Assembly (NCBI GenBank): GCA_028282245.1
Contig: JANQIL010000102.1
Span: forward strand, 1-33,620
Length of the DNA: 33,620 bases
Reading direction: 5' to 3'
Origin: Magnetospira sp.
GTDB taxonomy: Bacteria; Pseudomonadota; Alphaproteobacteria; Rhodospirillales; Magnetospiraceae
This document shows positions 1 through 7,830 of the stretch, piece by piece. The notes below the pieces were generated by a model. That model had not been told where the DNA came from and did no database searches. It saw nothing but the letters and a program-made list of their open reading frames with translations. Positions within the stretch are counted from its first letter, which is position 1. Every line of letters begins with the position of its first letter. The position numbers and the translations under genes were made by a program.

Positions 1-103
1 CAAAACCACACTAGAATCAGATTATTACCTAGTGTCCTGATCGAATCCGAAGTTCGAAAACGCCCGCCAAACAATGCTCCGAACTTCGGATTCGGGACAC
101 TAG
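1..103 (-). repeat. Composite double-hairpin repeat, copy 1 (cut by window start)
   Basis: This is a minus-oriented copy of the repeat seen whole at 3009-3175. Bases 1-14 are the end of the 78-bp hairpin, 15-28 are the 14-bp linker and 29-103 are the complete 75-bp hairpin. The 75-bp hairpin has CTAG at both ends, a 9-bp foot (CTAGTGTCC against GGACACTAG), a 4-base bulge, and a 15-bp upper stem (CGAATCCGAAGTTCG against CGAACTTCGGATTCG) around a loop of about 23 bases. It shares its last CTAG (100-103) with the divergent element that follows. Confidence 0.9.
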
Positions 104-214
104 CGGATCGGATCCAACGCTTGGTACCCAAGCTTTGGATCCGATCCGCTAAGTTATTGATCTGGTGGTTCGATGCCAACGGATGGGACTCATCCGTTGG
201 CATCGAACCACTAG
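100..214. repeat. Divergent double-hairpin element, 53 + 9 + 53 bp
   Basis: Two near-perfect hairpins of 53 bp each (100-152 and 162-214) flank a 9-bp linker. The feet are CTAG/CTAA and CTGG/CTAG. The first stem reads CTAGCGGATCGGATCC and the second, read from its outer end, CTAGTGGTTCGATGCC, so the two are related in inverted orientation but differ in sequence while each stays self-complementary. The linker region shares CTA-R-GT and ATCTG with the linker of the 167-bp repeat. It abuts copy 1 through a shared CTAG. I do not recognise this family. Bases 215-298 hold only the leader of the next gene. Confidence 0.8.
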
Positions 215-298
215 GCAGAAACGGATACATGCGCGCGGAGCGAGGCGCGCATGTTCGCGTGCGGCGAGCCGGCCGCCGCGTCGCTGGAGATGAAGCCC

Positions 299-724
299 AT
301 GGATTTCGATAGAATCCGCCGGATCACCCACGCCCGGATGATCAGCCGATGCAGGGTGATCAACGAGACCCTTGACGGCCGCTCGCTCCCACACCATGCG
401 GTGGTCGATATGGATTTCCTGATCCGCGAGATCAAGGCCCATATCGGCGCCATCGTGGCCGCGGGAACCGACCATGAATCCGAGTCGGCCGGGACAAGAC
501 AAAACCTCGTCAAGGATTTGACCATTGCCGCCGACCACCTCGCCAGCGCGCGTGCCGCGATCGAAAGTTGTGGAAACGAAAACAATACCGCGAAAGTTCA
601 TGTCAGCCGCGCCTTCAAGGCGATCATGGACCATGCGATCGCGTCCGAGCGCCGGTTCACCGATCGGCTGGCCGGGGACCGTCGGAAGCGCCAGGCCCGC
701 TTCGGCCATCGGCCCGACGAATAA
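299..724 (+). CDS. Hypothetical helical protein, 141 aa
   Basis: I do not recognise this protein. It is predicted to be soluble, largely helical and rich in His, Arg and Ala, with no signal peptide or membrane segment and a basic C-terminus (RDRRKRQAR-like). I chose the ATG at 299 because GGAGA (286-290) lies about 9 bases upstream; an in-frame ATG at 251 would add 16 residues. It is a single gene, starting 84 bases after the hairpin element and ending 31 bases from the convergent GH114-like gene. Long frames on the opposite strand here look like shadows. The chance that it is a real gene is moderate to good, because its composition resembles a folded protein and it has a plausible ribosome site. 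Confidence 0.6.
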   Translation: MDFDRIRRITHARMISRCRVINETLDGRSLPHHAVVDMDFLIREIKAHIGAIVAAGTDHESESAGTRQNLVKDLTIAADHLASARAAIESCGNENNTAKVHVSRAFKAIMDHAIASERRFTDRLAGDRRKRQARFGHRPDE

Positions 725-755
725 GCCGCCGCGCGGGAGGCGATTCCACGGCCCC

Positions 756-1859
756 TCAAAGAGGGTCGCTCTCCAGCCCGCCCTCGAAATGGTGATAGGC
801 GTCCAGCCCGTCCAGGACGACTCCGTCGAACCCGAGGTCGAGGATTCCATAGACGTAGGAGTCCGTGTTGCCGGACATGATCGACTGCCATTCCGGAGAC
901 CAGTAGTCGACCCGATAGGCGTCCGGATTACCCGGGATCGGTTCCCGGATCCAGGCCGGCGATCCTTCCTTCCAGTCCGGGTTCCAGTAGTAGCGGTAGC
1001 TTTCCGCGGCGCCGAGGTTGAGGTGGGCGAGGACCAGCCGACGGGCACCGTTCTTCTTGTACTTCAAGGTCTCGACGGCTTGCTTGGTGAGCGGCGTCGA
1101 TCCATGGAACACGTCGACCACCACGGCGTCGTGGTTGGTGCCGTGCATGGCGAGGGCGAACTCGTCCTGGCGGCCGAATCGCGAGGAATCGCGGATCATC
1201 ACGAAATTGCGCGCGTCGGTCAGCGACAGCACCGACAGCGCGGTTTCGCGGTATGGACGGCGCGGCACCCGGGGCAGGTCGTTCATGGCCAGCCCCTTGG
1301 CGCGCGACGGATAGGCCATGAAGCCGCGCTTGGTGGCCTCCCGGAACACCTCGTTCAGTTGCCGGTTGTCCTTGACGTAGTCGAGGATCATGATCGGCAG
1401 CGCCGCCGTTCGGTGGGCCGTGTCCAGGCGCTCCAGGGCTTTTTCGCGCCGCGCCTTGGTGGTCGGCTCGCCGATCTCGGGGATGCCGTACCACACGCCT
1501 TCCTGAAGGATCCCGTCGATCGCCTGGATGAAGGCCCGCGCCGGATGCACGGCATTGAGGTCCTCGACGTCGGCCTTGACGATCAGGCCCAGGGGGTTTT
1601 GGGCGACGAGCAGGAAATTCTTGTCGTAGCGGCGCGCGAAGCGACTGATGTCCTGCACGAACTGCCGCATCGCCTCGCGCGGGTCGTCGATTCCGATGGC
1701 CATCGGCACCGGCGCGGCGCCCGGTTGCTCGATCGGGCGGCCCTGGGCGCGAACCTGGCCCTCGACTTCGTCCTCGGCCTGCTGGGCGGGCGCGCACGGC
1801 GCCGTGGCCAGGACTCCGAGGATGACCAGTGCGTGAAGCGCGAGTCGCATGGACGGCAT
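756..1859 (-). CDS. Exported GH114-like (TM1410/MJ1477 type) TIM-barrel protein
   Basis: The protein of about 367 residues starts with an N-terminal signal sequence (hydrophobic ALHALVILGVLATAPCAPA), so it is probably exported to the periplasm. The body matches the glycoside hydrolase 114 / endo-alpha-1,4-polygalactosaminidase-like family (TM1410, MJ1477, the hydrolase part of PelA). Typical segments are PIMILDYVKDN, DAVVVDVF, RRLVLAHLNLGAAESYRYYW and FDGVVLDGLDAY, the last being the C-terminal barrel strand with acidic residues. The substrate is unknown; many members are uncharacterised. The start at 1859 (MPSMRLAL) directly follows the stop of the upstream flavoprotein gene at 1864; an ATG at 1850 (MRLALHAL) is equally possible. 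The close spacing suggests co-transcription with that gene. The family call is fairly sure; activity is not. Confidence 0.8.
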   Translation of the reverse strand: MPSMRLALHALVILGVLATAPCAPAQQAEDEVEGQVRAQGRPIEQPGAAPVPMAIGIDDPREAMRQFVQDISRFARRYDKNFLLVAQNPLGLIVKADVEDLNAVHPARAFIQAIDGILQEGVWYGIPEIGEPTTKARREKALERLDTAHRTAALPIMILDYVKDNRQLNEVFREATKRGFMAYPSRAKGLAMNDLPRVPRRPYRETALSVLSLTDARNFVMIRDSSRFGRQDEFALAMHGTNHDAVVVDVFHGSTPLTKQAVETLKYKKNGARRLVLAHLNLGAAESYRYYWNPDWKEGSPAWIREPIPGNPDAYRVDYWSPEWQSIMSGNTDSYVYGILDLGFDGVVLDGLDAYHHFEGGLESDPL

Positions 1860-1863
1860 TGTC

Positions 1864-2982
1864 TCAAGCCGTTCCGGTCGCCGCAACAAGGTCCGCCACG
1901 TGCTCGGCGATGGCCAGGGACGCGGTCAGGCCCGGGGATTCGATGCCGAACAGGTTGATCAGTCCGTCGACCCCGTGGTCACCGGGTCCCTGGATCATGA
2001 AGTCGCGTGCCGGTTCGTGCGGCGCCTGGATTTTCGGCCGGATGCCGCAATAGGCCGGGTGCAGGGTGTCGTCCGGCAGGTCCGGCCAATATTCGCGAAT
2101 CGCCGCGTAGAACGATTCGGCGCGCCGAGGATCGACCCGATAGTCGATGTCGTCGACCCATTCGGCGTCCGGGCCGAACCGGCCCTGGCCGCCCAGGTCG
2201 CGGGTGTAGTGGCAGCCGAGCGACGCCGGACCCGGAACGGGATAGATCAGGCGCTCGAACGGCGGCTTGCCGGACAACTGGAAGTAACTGCCCTTGCACA
2301 GGTAGCGTGGGGGCAACGCGGCCGTCGCCATGCCGTCGATGGCCGACGCCACCGATTGCGCGCCCAACCCGGCGCTGTTGATCACCGCGCCGCACAGCAC
2401 CTCGGTGGCGTCGCGGCCCTTGGTCCGGAGCAGGAGTCCCCGGTCCGTTCTTCGGCCGCCGGCCACCGGGCTCATGAAGGCGATCATGCCGCCCGCCGCC
2501 TCCAGGTCGCCGCGCAGGGCCAGCATGTAGCCGTGGGAATCGAAAATCCCGGTGCTCGGGGACCAAATGGCCTGGACGCAGAACAGGGCCGGTTCCATCT
2601 CCCGCGCCAGTCCGGCATCGATTATCTCCAGGTCGTGGCAGCCGTTGGCGGCCGCCATGGCGGCGACCTCGCGCAGCATCGGCTTTTCGGACTCCCTGGT
2701 CGCCACGACCAGCTTGCCGCAGCGCCGCGTCGTGACGGCGTGGGTTTGAAGATAGTCGTAGAGCAGTTCCTTGCCCTTGACGCAGAGGCGCCCCTTGAGG
2801 CTGCCGGGCGGGTAATAGATGCCGGCGTGGATGACCTCGCTGTTCCGGGAGCTGGTCTCGGTGCCGACGGCGTCGGTCGCTTCGAGCACCACCACCTCGC
2901 GCCCCCGGAGGGCCAGTTCGCGGGCGATGGCGAGGCCGACCGCCCCGGCGCCGATGACCGCGCAGTCCAATCGTTCCGTCAT
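1864..2982 (-). CDS. FAD-dependent L-2-hydroxyglutarate dehydrogenase-like oxidoreductase
   Basis: This 372-residue protein belongs to the DAO flavoprotein family. The N-terminus carries the dinucleotide-binding motif GAGAVGLAIARELALRG followed by the acidic strand end VVVLEA. The segment SSRNSEVIHAGIYYPPGSLK is characteristic of L-2-hydroxyglutarate dehydrogenases (LhgO/L2HGDH), which oxidise L-2-hydroxyglutarate to 2-oxoglutarate and pass electrons to a quinone or oxygen. The C-terminal GIRPKIQAP segment and the last FAD contact (GIESPGLTASLAIAEHV) fit the same family. The start lies only 26 bases from the repeat at 3009-3175, so its promoter must lie within or beyond that repeat. It is followed almost without gap by the GH114-like gene. 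The family is secure; the exact substrate is inferred. Confidence 0.85.
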   Translation of the reverse strand: MTERLDCAVIGAGAVGLAIARELALRGREVVVLEATDAVGTETSSRNSEVIHAGIYYPPGSLKGRLCVKGKELLYDYLQTHAVTTRRCGKLVVATRESEKPMLREVAAMAAANGCHDLEIIDAGLAREMEPALFCVQAIWSPSTGIFDSHGYMLALRGDLEAAGGMIAFMSPVAGGRRTDRGLLLRTKGRDATEVLCGAVINSAGLGAQSVASAIDGMATAALPPRYLCKGSYFQLSGKPPFERLIYPVPGPASLGCHYTRDLGGQGRFGPDAEWVDDIDYRVDPRRAESFYAAIREYWPDLPDDTLHPAYCGIRPKIQAPHEPARDFMIQGPGDHGVDGLINLFGIESPGLTASLAIAEHVADLVAATGTA

Positions 2983-3008
2983 CGCGTGGCATATCCCTTG
3001 GCGGCGCG

Positions 3009-3175
3009 CTAGTGTCCCGAATCCGAAGTTCGGAGCATTATTTGGCAGGCGTTTTCGAACTTTGGATTCGATCAGGACACTAGGTAGTAATCTGATTCTA
3101 GTGTGGTTTTGGATTCGAAGTTCGCCGTGGAGTTTGCCCCGAATAATGTCGCGAACTTCGAATCCACCACACTAG
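3009..3175 (+). repeat. Composite double-hairpin repeat, copy 2 (complete)
   Basis: This is a complete 167-bp unit. Hairpin 1 (3009-3083, 75 bp) has foot CTAGTGTCC/GGACACTAG, a bulge ATCA on its 3' arm and upper stem CGAATCCGAAGTTCG with one mismatch. The linker GTAGTAATCTGATT is at 3084-3097. Hairpin 2 (3098-3175, 78 bp) has foot CTAGTGTGG/CCACACTAG, a bulge TTTT on its 5' arm and upper stem GGATTCGAAGTTCG. The reverse complement of hairpin 2 resembles hairpin 1, including CATTATT in the loop, so the two are inverted relatives. The 387-base gap 2983-3369 otherwise holds only GC-rich leader sequence (3176-3369), in which I see no convincing promoter. Confidence 0.92.
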
Positions 3176-3369
3176 GGGCGCATTGTGCGGAGGCGGCGCC
3201 GACCGGTCAAGAAACCGTGAGGAAACGTGAGGGCCGCGTCGGCGATGCCCGCCGCGTACTCCCTCCATGCGCCTGATCGCGCGCTGAAACGCGGCCGGCG
3301 CGCAATGCCCCTGCGGCCGTCATCGGATTTGTGCTAACGTCCGGCCCCGAATCCGCGAGGGGACGACCC

Positions 3370-5430
3370 ATGCCCGACGATTTCGTTGCCTCCGTCTGTC
3401 CGCACGACTGCCCGAGCGCCTGCGCGCTCGAGGTGGAGCGCCTGGGTCCGGCCGAGATCGGCCGGGTGCGCGGGGCGGCGGCGCATCCCTATACCGACGG
3501 CGTGATCTGCGCCAAGGTGCAGCGCTATCGGGAACGGGTCCATCATCCGGATCGCTTGACCGTGCCGCTGCGACGGGTCGGGCCGAAGGGCGCCGGGGCG
3601 TTCGAGCCGATTGCCTGGGACGCGGCGCTCGATCTGGCGGCGGACAGGTTTCGGGACGCGTCGCGGACCCACGGCCCGGAGACGGTGTGGCCCTATTACT
3701 ATTCGGGCAACATGGGGCAGGTGCAGCAGAAGAGCATCCTGCGCCTGCGCCGCCTGATGGGCTATTCGAGGATGGCGCGCACCATCTGTTCGTCGGTCGC
3801 CAAGGCCGGGTTCAAGGCCGGGACCGGCGCCCTGCGGGGTGCCGATGCGCGCGAGATCGCGGAGTCCGATCTCGTCGTCATCTGGGGCACCAACGCGGTG
3901 GCGACCCAGATTCACGTCATGGAACTGGCCCGCCGGGCGCGCAACGAGCGCGGCGCCAGGATCGTCGTGGTGGACACCTACCGCACCCGCACGGCGGCTC
4001 TGGCGGATCTCCACCTGATGCCGCGCCCCGGCACCGATGGCGCCCTGGCCTGCGCGGTGATGCATGTCCTGTTCGCCGAGGGGATGGTCGACCGCGCCTA
4101 CATGGACCGTTACACCTCCGGCGGCGAGCGCCTGGAAGCCCATCTGAGGACGCGCACTCCGGCCTGGGCATCCGATATCACCGGCATCGCGGAAACCGAC
4201 ATCGTTGCCTTCGCGCGCCTCTACGGCACAATCCGGCGCAGCTTCCTGCGGCTTGGCATGGGGTTCACCCGTCATCGCAACGGCGCCGTGAACATGCATG
4301 CGGCGAGTTGCCTGCCGGCCCTCACCGGCGCTTGGACCGAGCGCGGCGGCGGTGCCCTGTGCATGAGCGGCGACGTGTTCGATCTTGATACCTCGCCGGT
4401 CGAGGCCGGCGACGCGCCGCCCGACGGTGCCCGGACGCTGGACATGTCGCGCATTGGCGACGTGTTGGCCGGCGATCGCGAGGCGCTGTGCGGCGGACCG
4501 CCGGTGACCGCCATGCTGATCCAGAACTGCAATCCGGCCGCCGTTGCGCCGAATTCCGAGCGGGTGCGGGCCGGCTTGGCGCGCGACGACCTGTTTCTGT
4601 GCGTGCACGAACAGTTCATGACCGACACCGCCCGCTTGGCCGACCTGGTGCTGCCGGCGACCACGTTTCTTGAGAACGACGATCTGTTCACGTCCTACGG
4701 CCACACGTTCCTGCAAGCGACCCGGCCGGTCATTCCGCCGCTCGGCGAGAGCCGCTGCAATCACGACGTGATCAACGATCTCGCGAAGCGGCTGGGGGCG
4801 GCGCATCGATCGCTCGACACGAGCGCCCACGAGATGGTCGCCGCCACCCTGCGCGCCTCGGGCCTCGACGTCGATCCCGCGCGGCTGGCCGACGGCCAGT
4901 GGGTGGATTGTCAGGTGCCCTTCGAGACGGCGCATTTCCTGGACGGTTTCGCGCATCCGGACGGCCGCTTCCGGTTTGCCCCCGATTGGGCCGAGGTGGG
5001 CCCCGACCATGCCGGGTTGCCGGTGTTGCCCGATCACGTGCCGTCCATCGAGGAGCCTTCGCCCGCCGCCCCGTTTCGGCTGGTCACCGCGCCGGCCCGG
5101 AATTTCCTCAACACCTCGTTCACCGAGACCCCGACCAGCCGCAAGGCCGAGAAACAGCGGCCCGCCGTTCTGGTGCACCCGGAAGACGCGGCGTCGCTCG
5201 GTCTCGCCGAGGGCGACGCGGTGCGGCTCGGCAACGAACGCGGCGACGTGGTGGCTCACCTGCGGGCGTTCGACGGCCTGCATCGGGGCGTGGTGGTGGT
5301 GGAAAGCATCTGGCCCAATACCGCTTTCGCCGGGGGCCGGGGCATCAACACCCTGACCGGCGCCGATCCGGTGGCGCCGGCCGGCGGCGCGGCTTTCCAC
5401 GACACCGCCGTGTGGATGGAGCCCGCGTGA
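3370..5430 (+). CDS. Molybdopterin oxidoreductase (DMSO reductase superfamily) catalytic subunit
   Basis: This 686-residue protein starts with a cysteine pattern for a [4Fe-4S] cluster, C10-x3-C14-x3-C18 (CPHDCPSAC) with C47 (VICAKV). It continues with the MopB fold: SILRLRRLMGYSR, the TICSSVAKAG stretch where the Mo-ligand loop would lie, VIWGTNAVATQ, the VVVDTYRTRTA dinucleotide-binding segment, ADLVLPATTFLEN, and a C-terminal molydopterin-binding beta-barrel (ARNFLNTSFTETP, LGNERGDVVAHL). No Tat signal is visible, so a cytoplasmic location is likely. The reaction is not assignable; the family includes formate dehydrogenase-like and biotin sulfoxide reductase-like enzymes. The ATG at 3370 is chosen because GAGGGG lies a few bases upstream and the family starts here. 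The stop overlaps the start of mipZ by one base. Confidence 0.88.
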   Translation: MPDDFVASVCPHDCPSACALEVERLGPAEIGRVRGAAAHPYTDGVICAKVQRYRERVHHPDRLTVPLRRVGPKGAGAFEPIAWDAALDLAADRFRDASRTHGPETVWPYYYSGNMGQVQQKSILRLRRLMGYSRMARTICSSVAKAGFKAGTGALRGADAREIAESDLVVIWGTNAVATQIHVMELARRARNERGARIVVVDTYRTRTAALADLHLMPRPGTDGALACAVMHVLFAEGMVDRAYMDRYTSGGERLEAHLRTRTPAWASDITGIAETDIVAFARLYGTIRRSFLRLGMGFTRHRNGAVNMHAASCLPALTGAWTERGGGALCMSGDVFDLDTSPVEAGDAPPDGARTLDMSRIGDVLAGDREALCGGPPVTAMLIQNCNPAAVAPNSERVRAGLARDDLFLCVHEQFMTDTARLADLVLPATTFLENDDLFTSYGHTFLQATRPVIPPLGESRCNHDVINDLAKRLGAAHRSLDTSAHEMVAATLRASGLDVDPARLADGQWVDCQVPFETAHFLDGFAHPDGRFRFAPDWAEVGPDHAGLPVLPDHVPSIEEPSPAAPFRLVTAPARNFLNTSFTETPTSRKAEKQRPAVLVHPEDAASLGLAEGDAVRLGNERGDVVAHLRAFDGLHRGVVVVESIWPNTAFAGGRGINTLTGADPVAPAGGAAFHDTAVWMEPA

Positions 5431-6191
5431 TGGCCCGGGTCGTCGTGCTCGGCAACGAAAAGGGCGGCAGCGGCAAATCCACCCTGACCATCCATTTGGT
5501 GGTGTCGCTGTTGCAGCGAGGACTGCGGGTGGCCACCCTGGATGCCGACGTGCGCCAGGGGACCTTGAGCCGGTACCTCGAAAACCGGGTTGCCTTCGTC
5601 GAGGCCAACGGCCTCAAGCTGGCGGTGCCGATCCACCACCGCCTGGAGTCGCTGGACGACCTGGAGACCCGCCTGCCAGCCCTGCTGGCCGATTACGATA
5701 TCCTGGTGATCGACTGCCCGGGCAATGACACCGACCTGTCGCGGCGCGCCCACGTGGCGGCCGATATCCTGGTCACGCCGATGAACGACAGCTTTATCGA
5801 CCTGGACGTTCTGGCCCGGGTGTCGCCCGACGCGAGCCGTGTCCTGGGGCTTAGCCACTACGCGGAGATGGTCTGGGAACAGCGCAAGCGGCGGGCCCTG
5901 GCCGGCGGCAAGCCGATCGACTGGATCGTGGTCAGGAACCGGCTCAGCCATCTGGACGCCCGCAACAAGCGCGACGTCGGCAACATTCTCGATTCCCTGG
6001 AGCGGCGGCTGGGATTCCGTCAGGTTCCCGGATTCGGCGAACGGGTGATCTTTCGCGAGTTGTTTCCCAAGGGGCTGACCCTGCTCGACCTGCGGGCGGC
6101 CGGCGGTGGCAACCCGCTGAACCTGTCGCACGTGGCGGCGCGCCAGGAGGTGCGCGGCGTGATCGAGGCGCTGAACCTGCAAGGGGCCTGA
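5430..6191 (+). CDS. mipZ: MipZ-type division-plane positioning ATPase
   Basis: This 253-residue ParA/MinD-family P-loop ATPase has the deviant Walker A motif GNEKGGSGKST at residues 8-18. It also has the MipZ-specific segments LDADVRQGTLSRYLENR, IDCPGNDTDLSRRAH, VTPMNDSFIDLDVL, DWIVVRNRLSHLDARN and RELFPKGLTLLDL. In Caulobacter MipZ binds the ParB-parS complex and inhibits FtsZ polymerisation near the poles, so division occurs at midcell. The ATG at 5430 shares one base with the TGA of the molybdopterin enzyme, implying translational coupling with a functionally unrelated gene. The length matches the family. Confidence 0.93.
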   Translation: MARVVVLGNEKGGSGKSTLTIHLVVSLLQRGLRVATLDADVRQGTLSRYLENRVAFVEANGLKLAVPIHHRLESLDDLETRLPALLADYDILVIDCPGNDTDLSRRAHVAADILVTPMNDSFIDLDVLARVSPDASRVLGLSHYAEMVWEQRKRRALAGGKPIDWIVVRNRLSHLDARNKRDVGNILDSLERRLGFRQVPGFGERVIFRELFPKGLTLLDLRAAGGGNPLNLSHVAARQEVRGVIEALNLQGA

Positions 6192-6288
6192 CGGCGATCC
6201 GCCGCGAGGGCTCGATTTTCGCCGGTTCGCCACCTACATTCTGATTGGAGAAAACAACCCTGGACGAGACGGGATAACCGCCAGCGCC

Positions 6289-7005
6289 ATGGCCACCGAT
6301 CTGCCGGACAAGAGCGCGTCCCGGCGCGACGTCGACGCCTTCCTGCGCCGCGCCTCCGAACTGGGAGCGCCGGCGCCGGGCCGCGACGGGCGGCGCGGGC
6401 GTCTGATGTTCGCCATGGACGCCACGGCCAGCCGCCAGCCGACCTGGGATCGGGCGATCCACATCCAGGGCGAAATGTTCCAGGCCGCCGATCATCTGGG
6501 CGGGCTGGAAATCCAACTGGTGTTCTATCGCGGATTCGGCGAGTTCCGGAGCAGCCGCTGGATGACCGATCCGGCGCGCCTCGCCCGCATGATGACCGGC
6601 GTGAACTGCCTGGCCGGCCAGACGCAGATCGGCAAGGTCTTGCAGCATGCCATCAACGAGGCGCGCGACGGCCCGGTGGATGCCGTGGTTCTGGTCGGCG
6701 ATAGTCTGGAGGAGGACGTCGATCGACTGGGATCTCTGGCCGGGGAATTGGGTCTGCTGGGAGTTCCGGTGTTTCTGTTCCACGAGGGCGGCGATCCGGT
6801 GGCGGGGTTCGGATTCGATCAGATCGCCAGATTGACCCACGGCGCCTGCCTGGCCTTCGATGCCGAAAGCCCGCAGGTGTTGCGCGACCTGCTCGGCGCC
6901 GTCGCCGTCTACGCGGCGGGTGGGCGCCGCGCCCTGCGCGCCCTGGCCGCGCGGCGGGGCGGCTCCGTGCAACGTCTGACCCACGTCCTCGGCGGCGGGG
7001 GCTGA
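6289..7005 (+). CDS. VWA-like protein, 238 aa
   Basis: This soluble protein has a von Willebrand factor A-like Rossmann fold. LMFAMDATASR (about residues 39-49) resembles a MIDAS strand, with D44-x-T46-x-S48 close to the canonical DxSxS. It is followed by TQIGKVLQHAIN and the hydrophobic strand DAVVLVGDSLEED, which would carry the later metal-contact residues. The function is unknown; VWA proteins usually bind partners through a metal ion. No good ribosome site precedes the ATG at 6289, so the start is less certain. Three bases separate its stop from the J-domain membrane gene, suggesting that the two work together. mipZ is 97 bases upstream on the same strand. Confidence 0.75.
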   Translation: MATDLPDKSASRRDVDAFLRRASELGAPAPGRDGRRGRLMFAMDATASRQPTWDRAIHIQGEMFQAADHLGGLEIQLVFYRGFGEFRSSRWMTDPARLARMMTGVNCLAGQTQIGKVLQHAINEARDGPVDAVVLVGDSLEEDVDRLGSLAGELGLLGVPVFLFHEGGDPVAGFGFDQIARLTHGACLAFDAESPQVLRDLLGAVAVYAAGGRRALRALAARRGGSVQRLTHVLGGGG

Positions 7006-7008
7006 ACC

Positions 7009-7746
7009 ATGGGCTGGCTGGCCCTGGGAGGGGCGCTCCTGGCCGTGCTGGCGCTCGCCGGCCGCGCCTTCGTCAACGCCGATCCGGCGAAGCTGGTGCG
7101 TGCCCTGGCGTGGAGCGCCGGCATCCTGGGGGTCCTCCTGATCGTGCTGCTGGCCGCCTCCGGCCGCCTCGGCTGGATTTTGATGGCGTTGCCGCTCGCG
7201 CTGCCCTTGCTGCTGCGCGGACGCGCCGCCTGGAACCGGGCCAAGGTCTACCGGCGGATGGCCGACGCGGCGGGCGGCGGCTCCGGCGCCGCTCCGGGGC
7301 AACGATCCGAACTCGACACCCGAACCCTCCACATGACCCTGGATCACGCCAGCGGGACGATGGCCGGACGGGTCAGGCACGGCCCGTTCGCCGGCCGCGA
7401 TCTGGACGGCATGAGCCTCGAAGAAACCCTGGATCTGTTCGCGTGGTGCCGCGTCGAGGATCCCGATTCGGCGCGCGTGCTCGAAACCTACCTGGATCGC
7501 AGGTTCGGCGACTCCTGGCACGCGGCGGCCGAAGGGCATGCCTCGGCGGCCGGATCCGCGACCGACGGCGCGATGAGCGTGGAGGAGGCGGCGCGGGTGC
7601 TCGGCGTGGCGCCGGATGCCGATCGGGAGGCCGTCCGCGCGGCCCATCACCGCCTGATCGCCGCCGTGCATCCCGACCATGGCGGCTCCGACTTCCTGGC
7701 CGCCAAGATCAACCAGGCCAAGGACGTGCTGCTGAAGGCGCGATGA
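7009..7746 (+). CDS. Membrane-anchored J-domain (DnaJ-like) protein
   Basis: This 245-residue protein has three predicted membrane segments near residues 3-20, 32-50 and 53-69, then a soluble stretch, and ends with a J domain. The J domain carries the HPD motif at residues 221-223 (AVHPDHGG) and the helix IV segment KINQAKDVLLK. The J domain lies at the extreme C-terminus, as in the Tim14/Pam18 type, and should stimulate an Hsp70 (DnaK) at the inner membrane. It starts three bases after the VWA-like gene. The middle part (residues about 95-180) matches nothing I recognise. The client and topology are inferred. Confidence 0.85.
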   Translation: MGWLALGGALLAVLALAGRAFVNADPAKLVRALAWSAGILGVLLIVLLAASGRLGWILMALPLALPLLLRGRAAWNRAKVYRRMADAAGGGSGAAPGQRSELDTRTLHMTLDHASGTMAGRVRHGPFAGRDLDGMSLEETLDLFAWCRVEDPDSARVLETYLDRRFGDSWHAAAEGHASAAGSATDGAMSVEEAARVLGVAPDADREAVRAAHHRLIAAVHPDHGGSDFLAAKINQAKDVLLKAR

Positions 7747-7830
7747 GCGGCGGCGGCTCGGGCGGCGTCCGATCGGTGAAATCCGGGACGACAGGTTGCG
7801 GGGCGCACGGGGGTATGGCAAAAACGACCG

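Noticed and set aside
162-214. A tRNA T-arm-like string GGTTCGATGCC
   Set aside because: It is part of a perfect hairpin and there is no acceptor, D or anticodon arm; it is not a tRNA or an attachment site that I can support.
149-1048. A 299-codon minus-strand frame across the hypothetical gene and the end of the GH114-like gene
   Set aside because: It overlaps a real gene in another frame on the same strand and contains no recognisable fold; the repeat hairpins lie in its end.
3334-5400. A 688-codon open frame opposite the molybdopterin oxidoreductase gene
   Set aside because: It has low-complexity composition and lies opposite a gene with clear motifs throughout.
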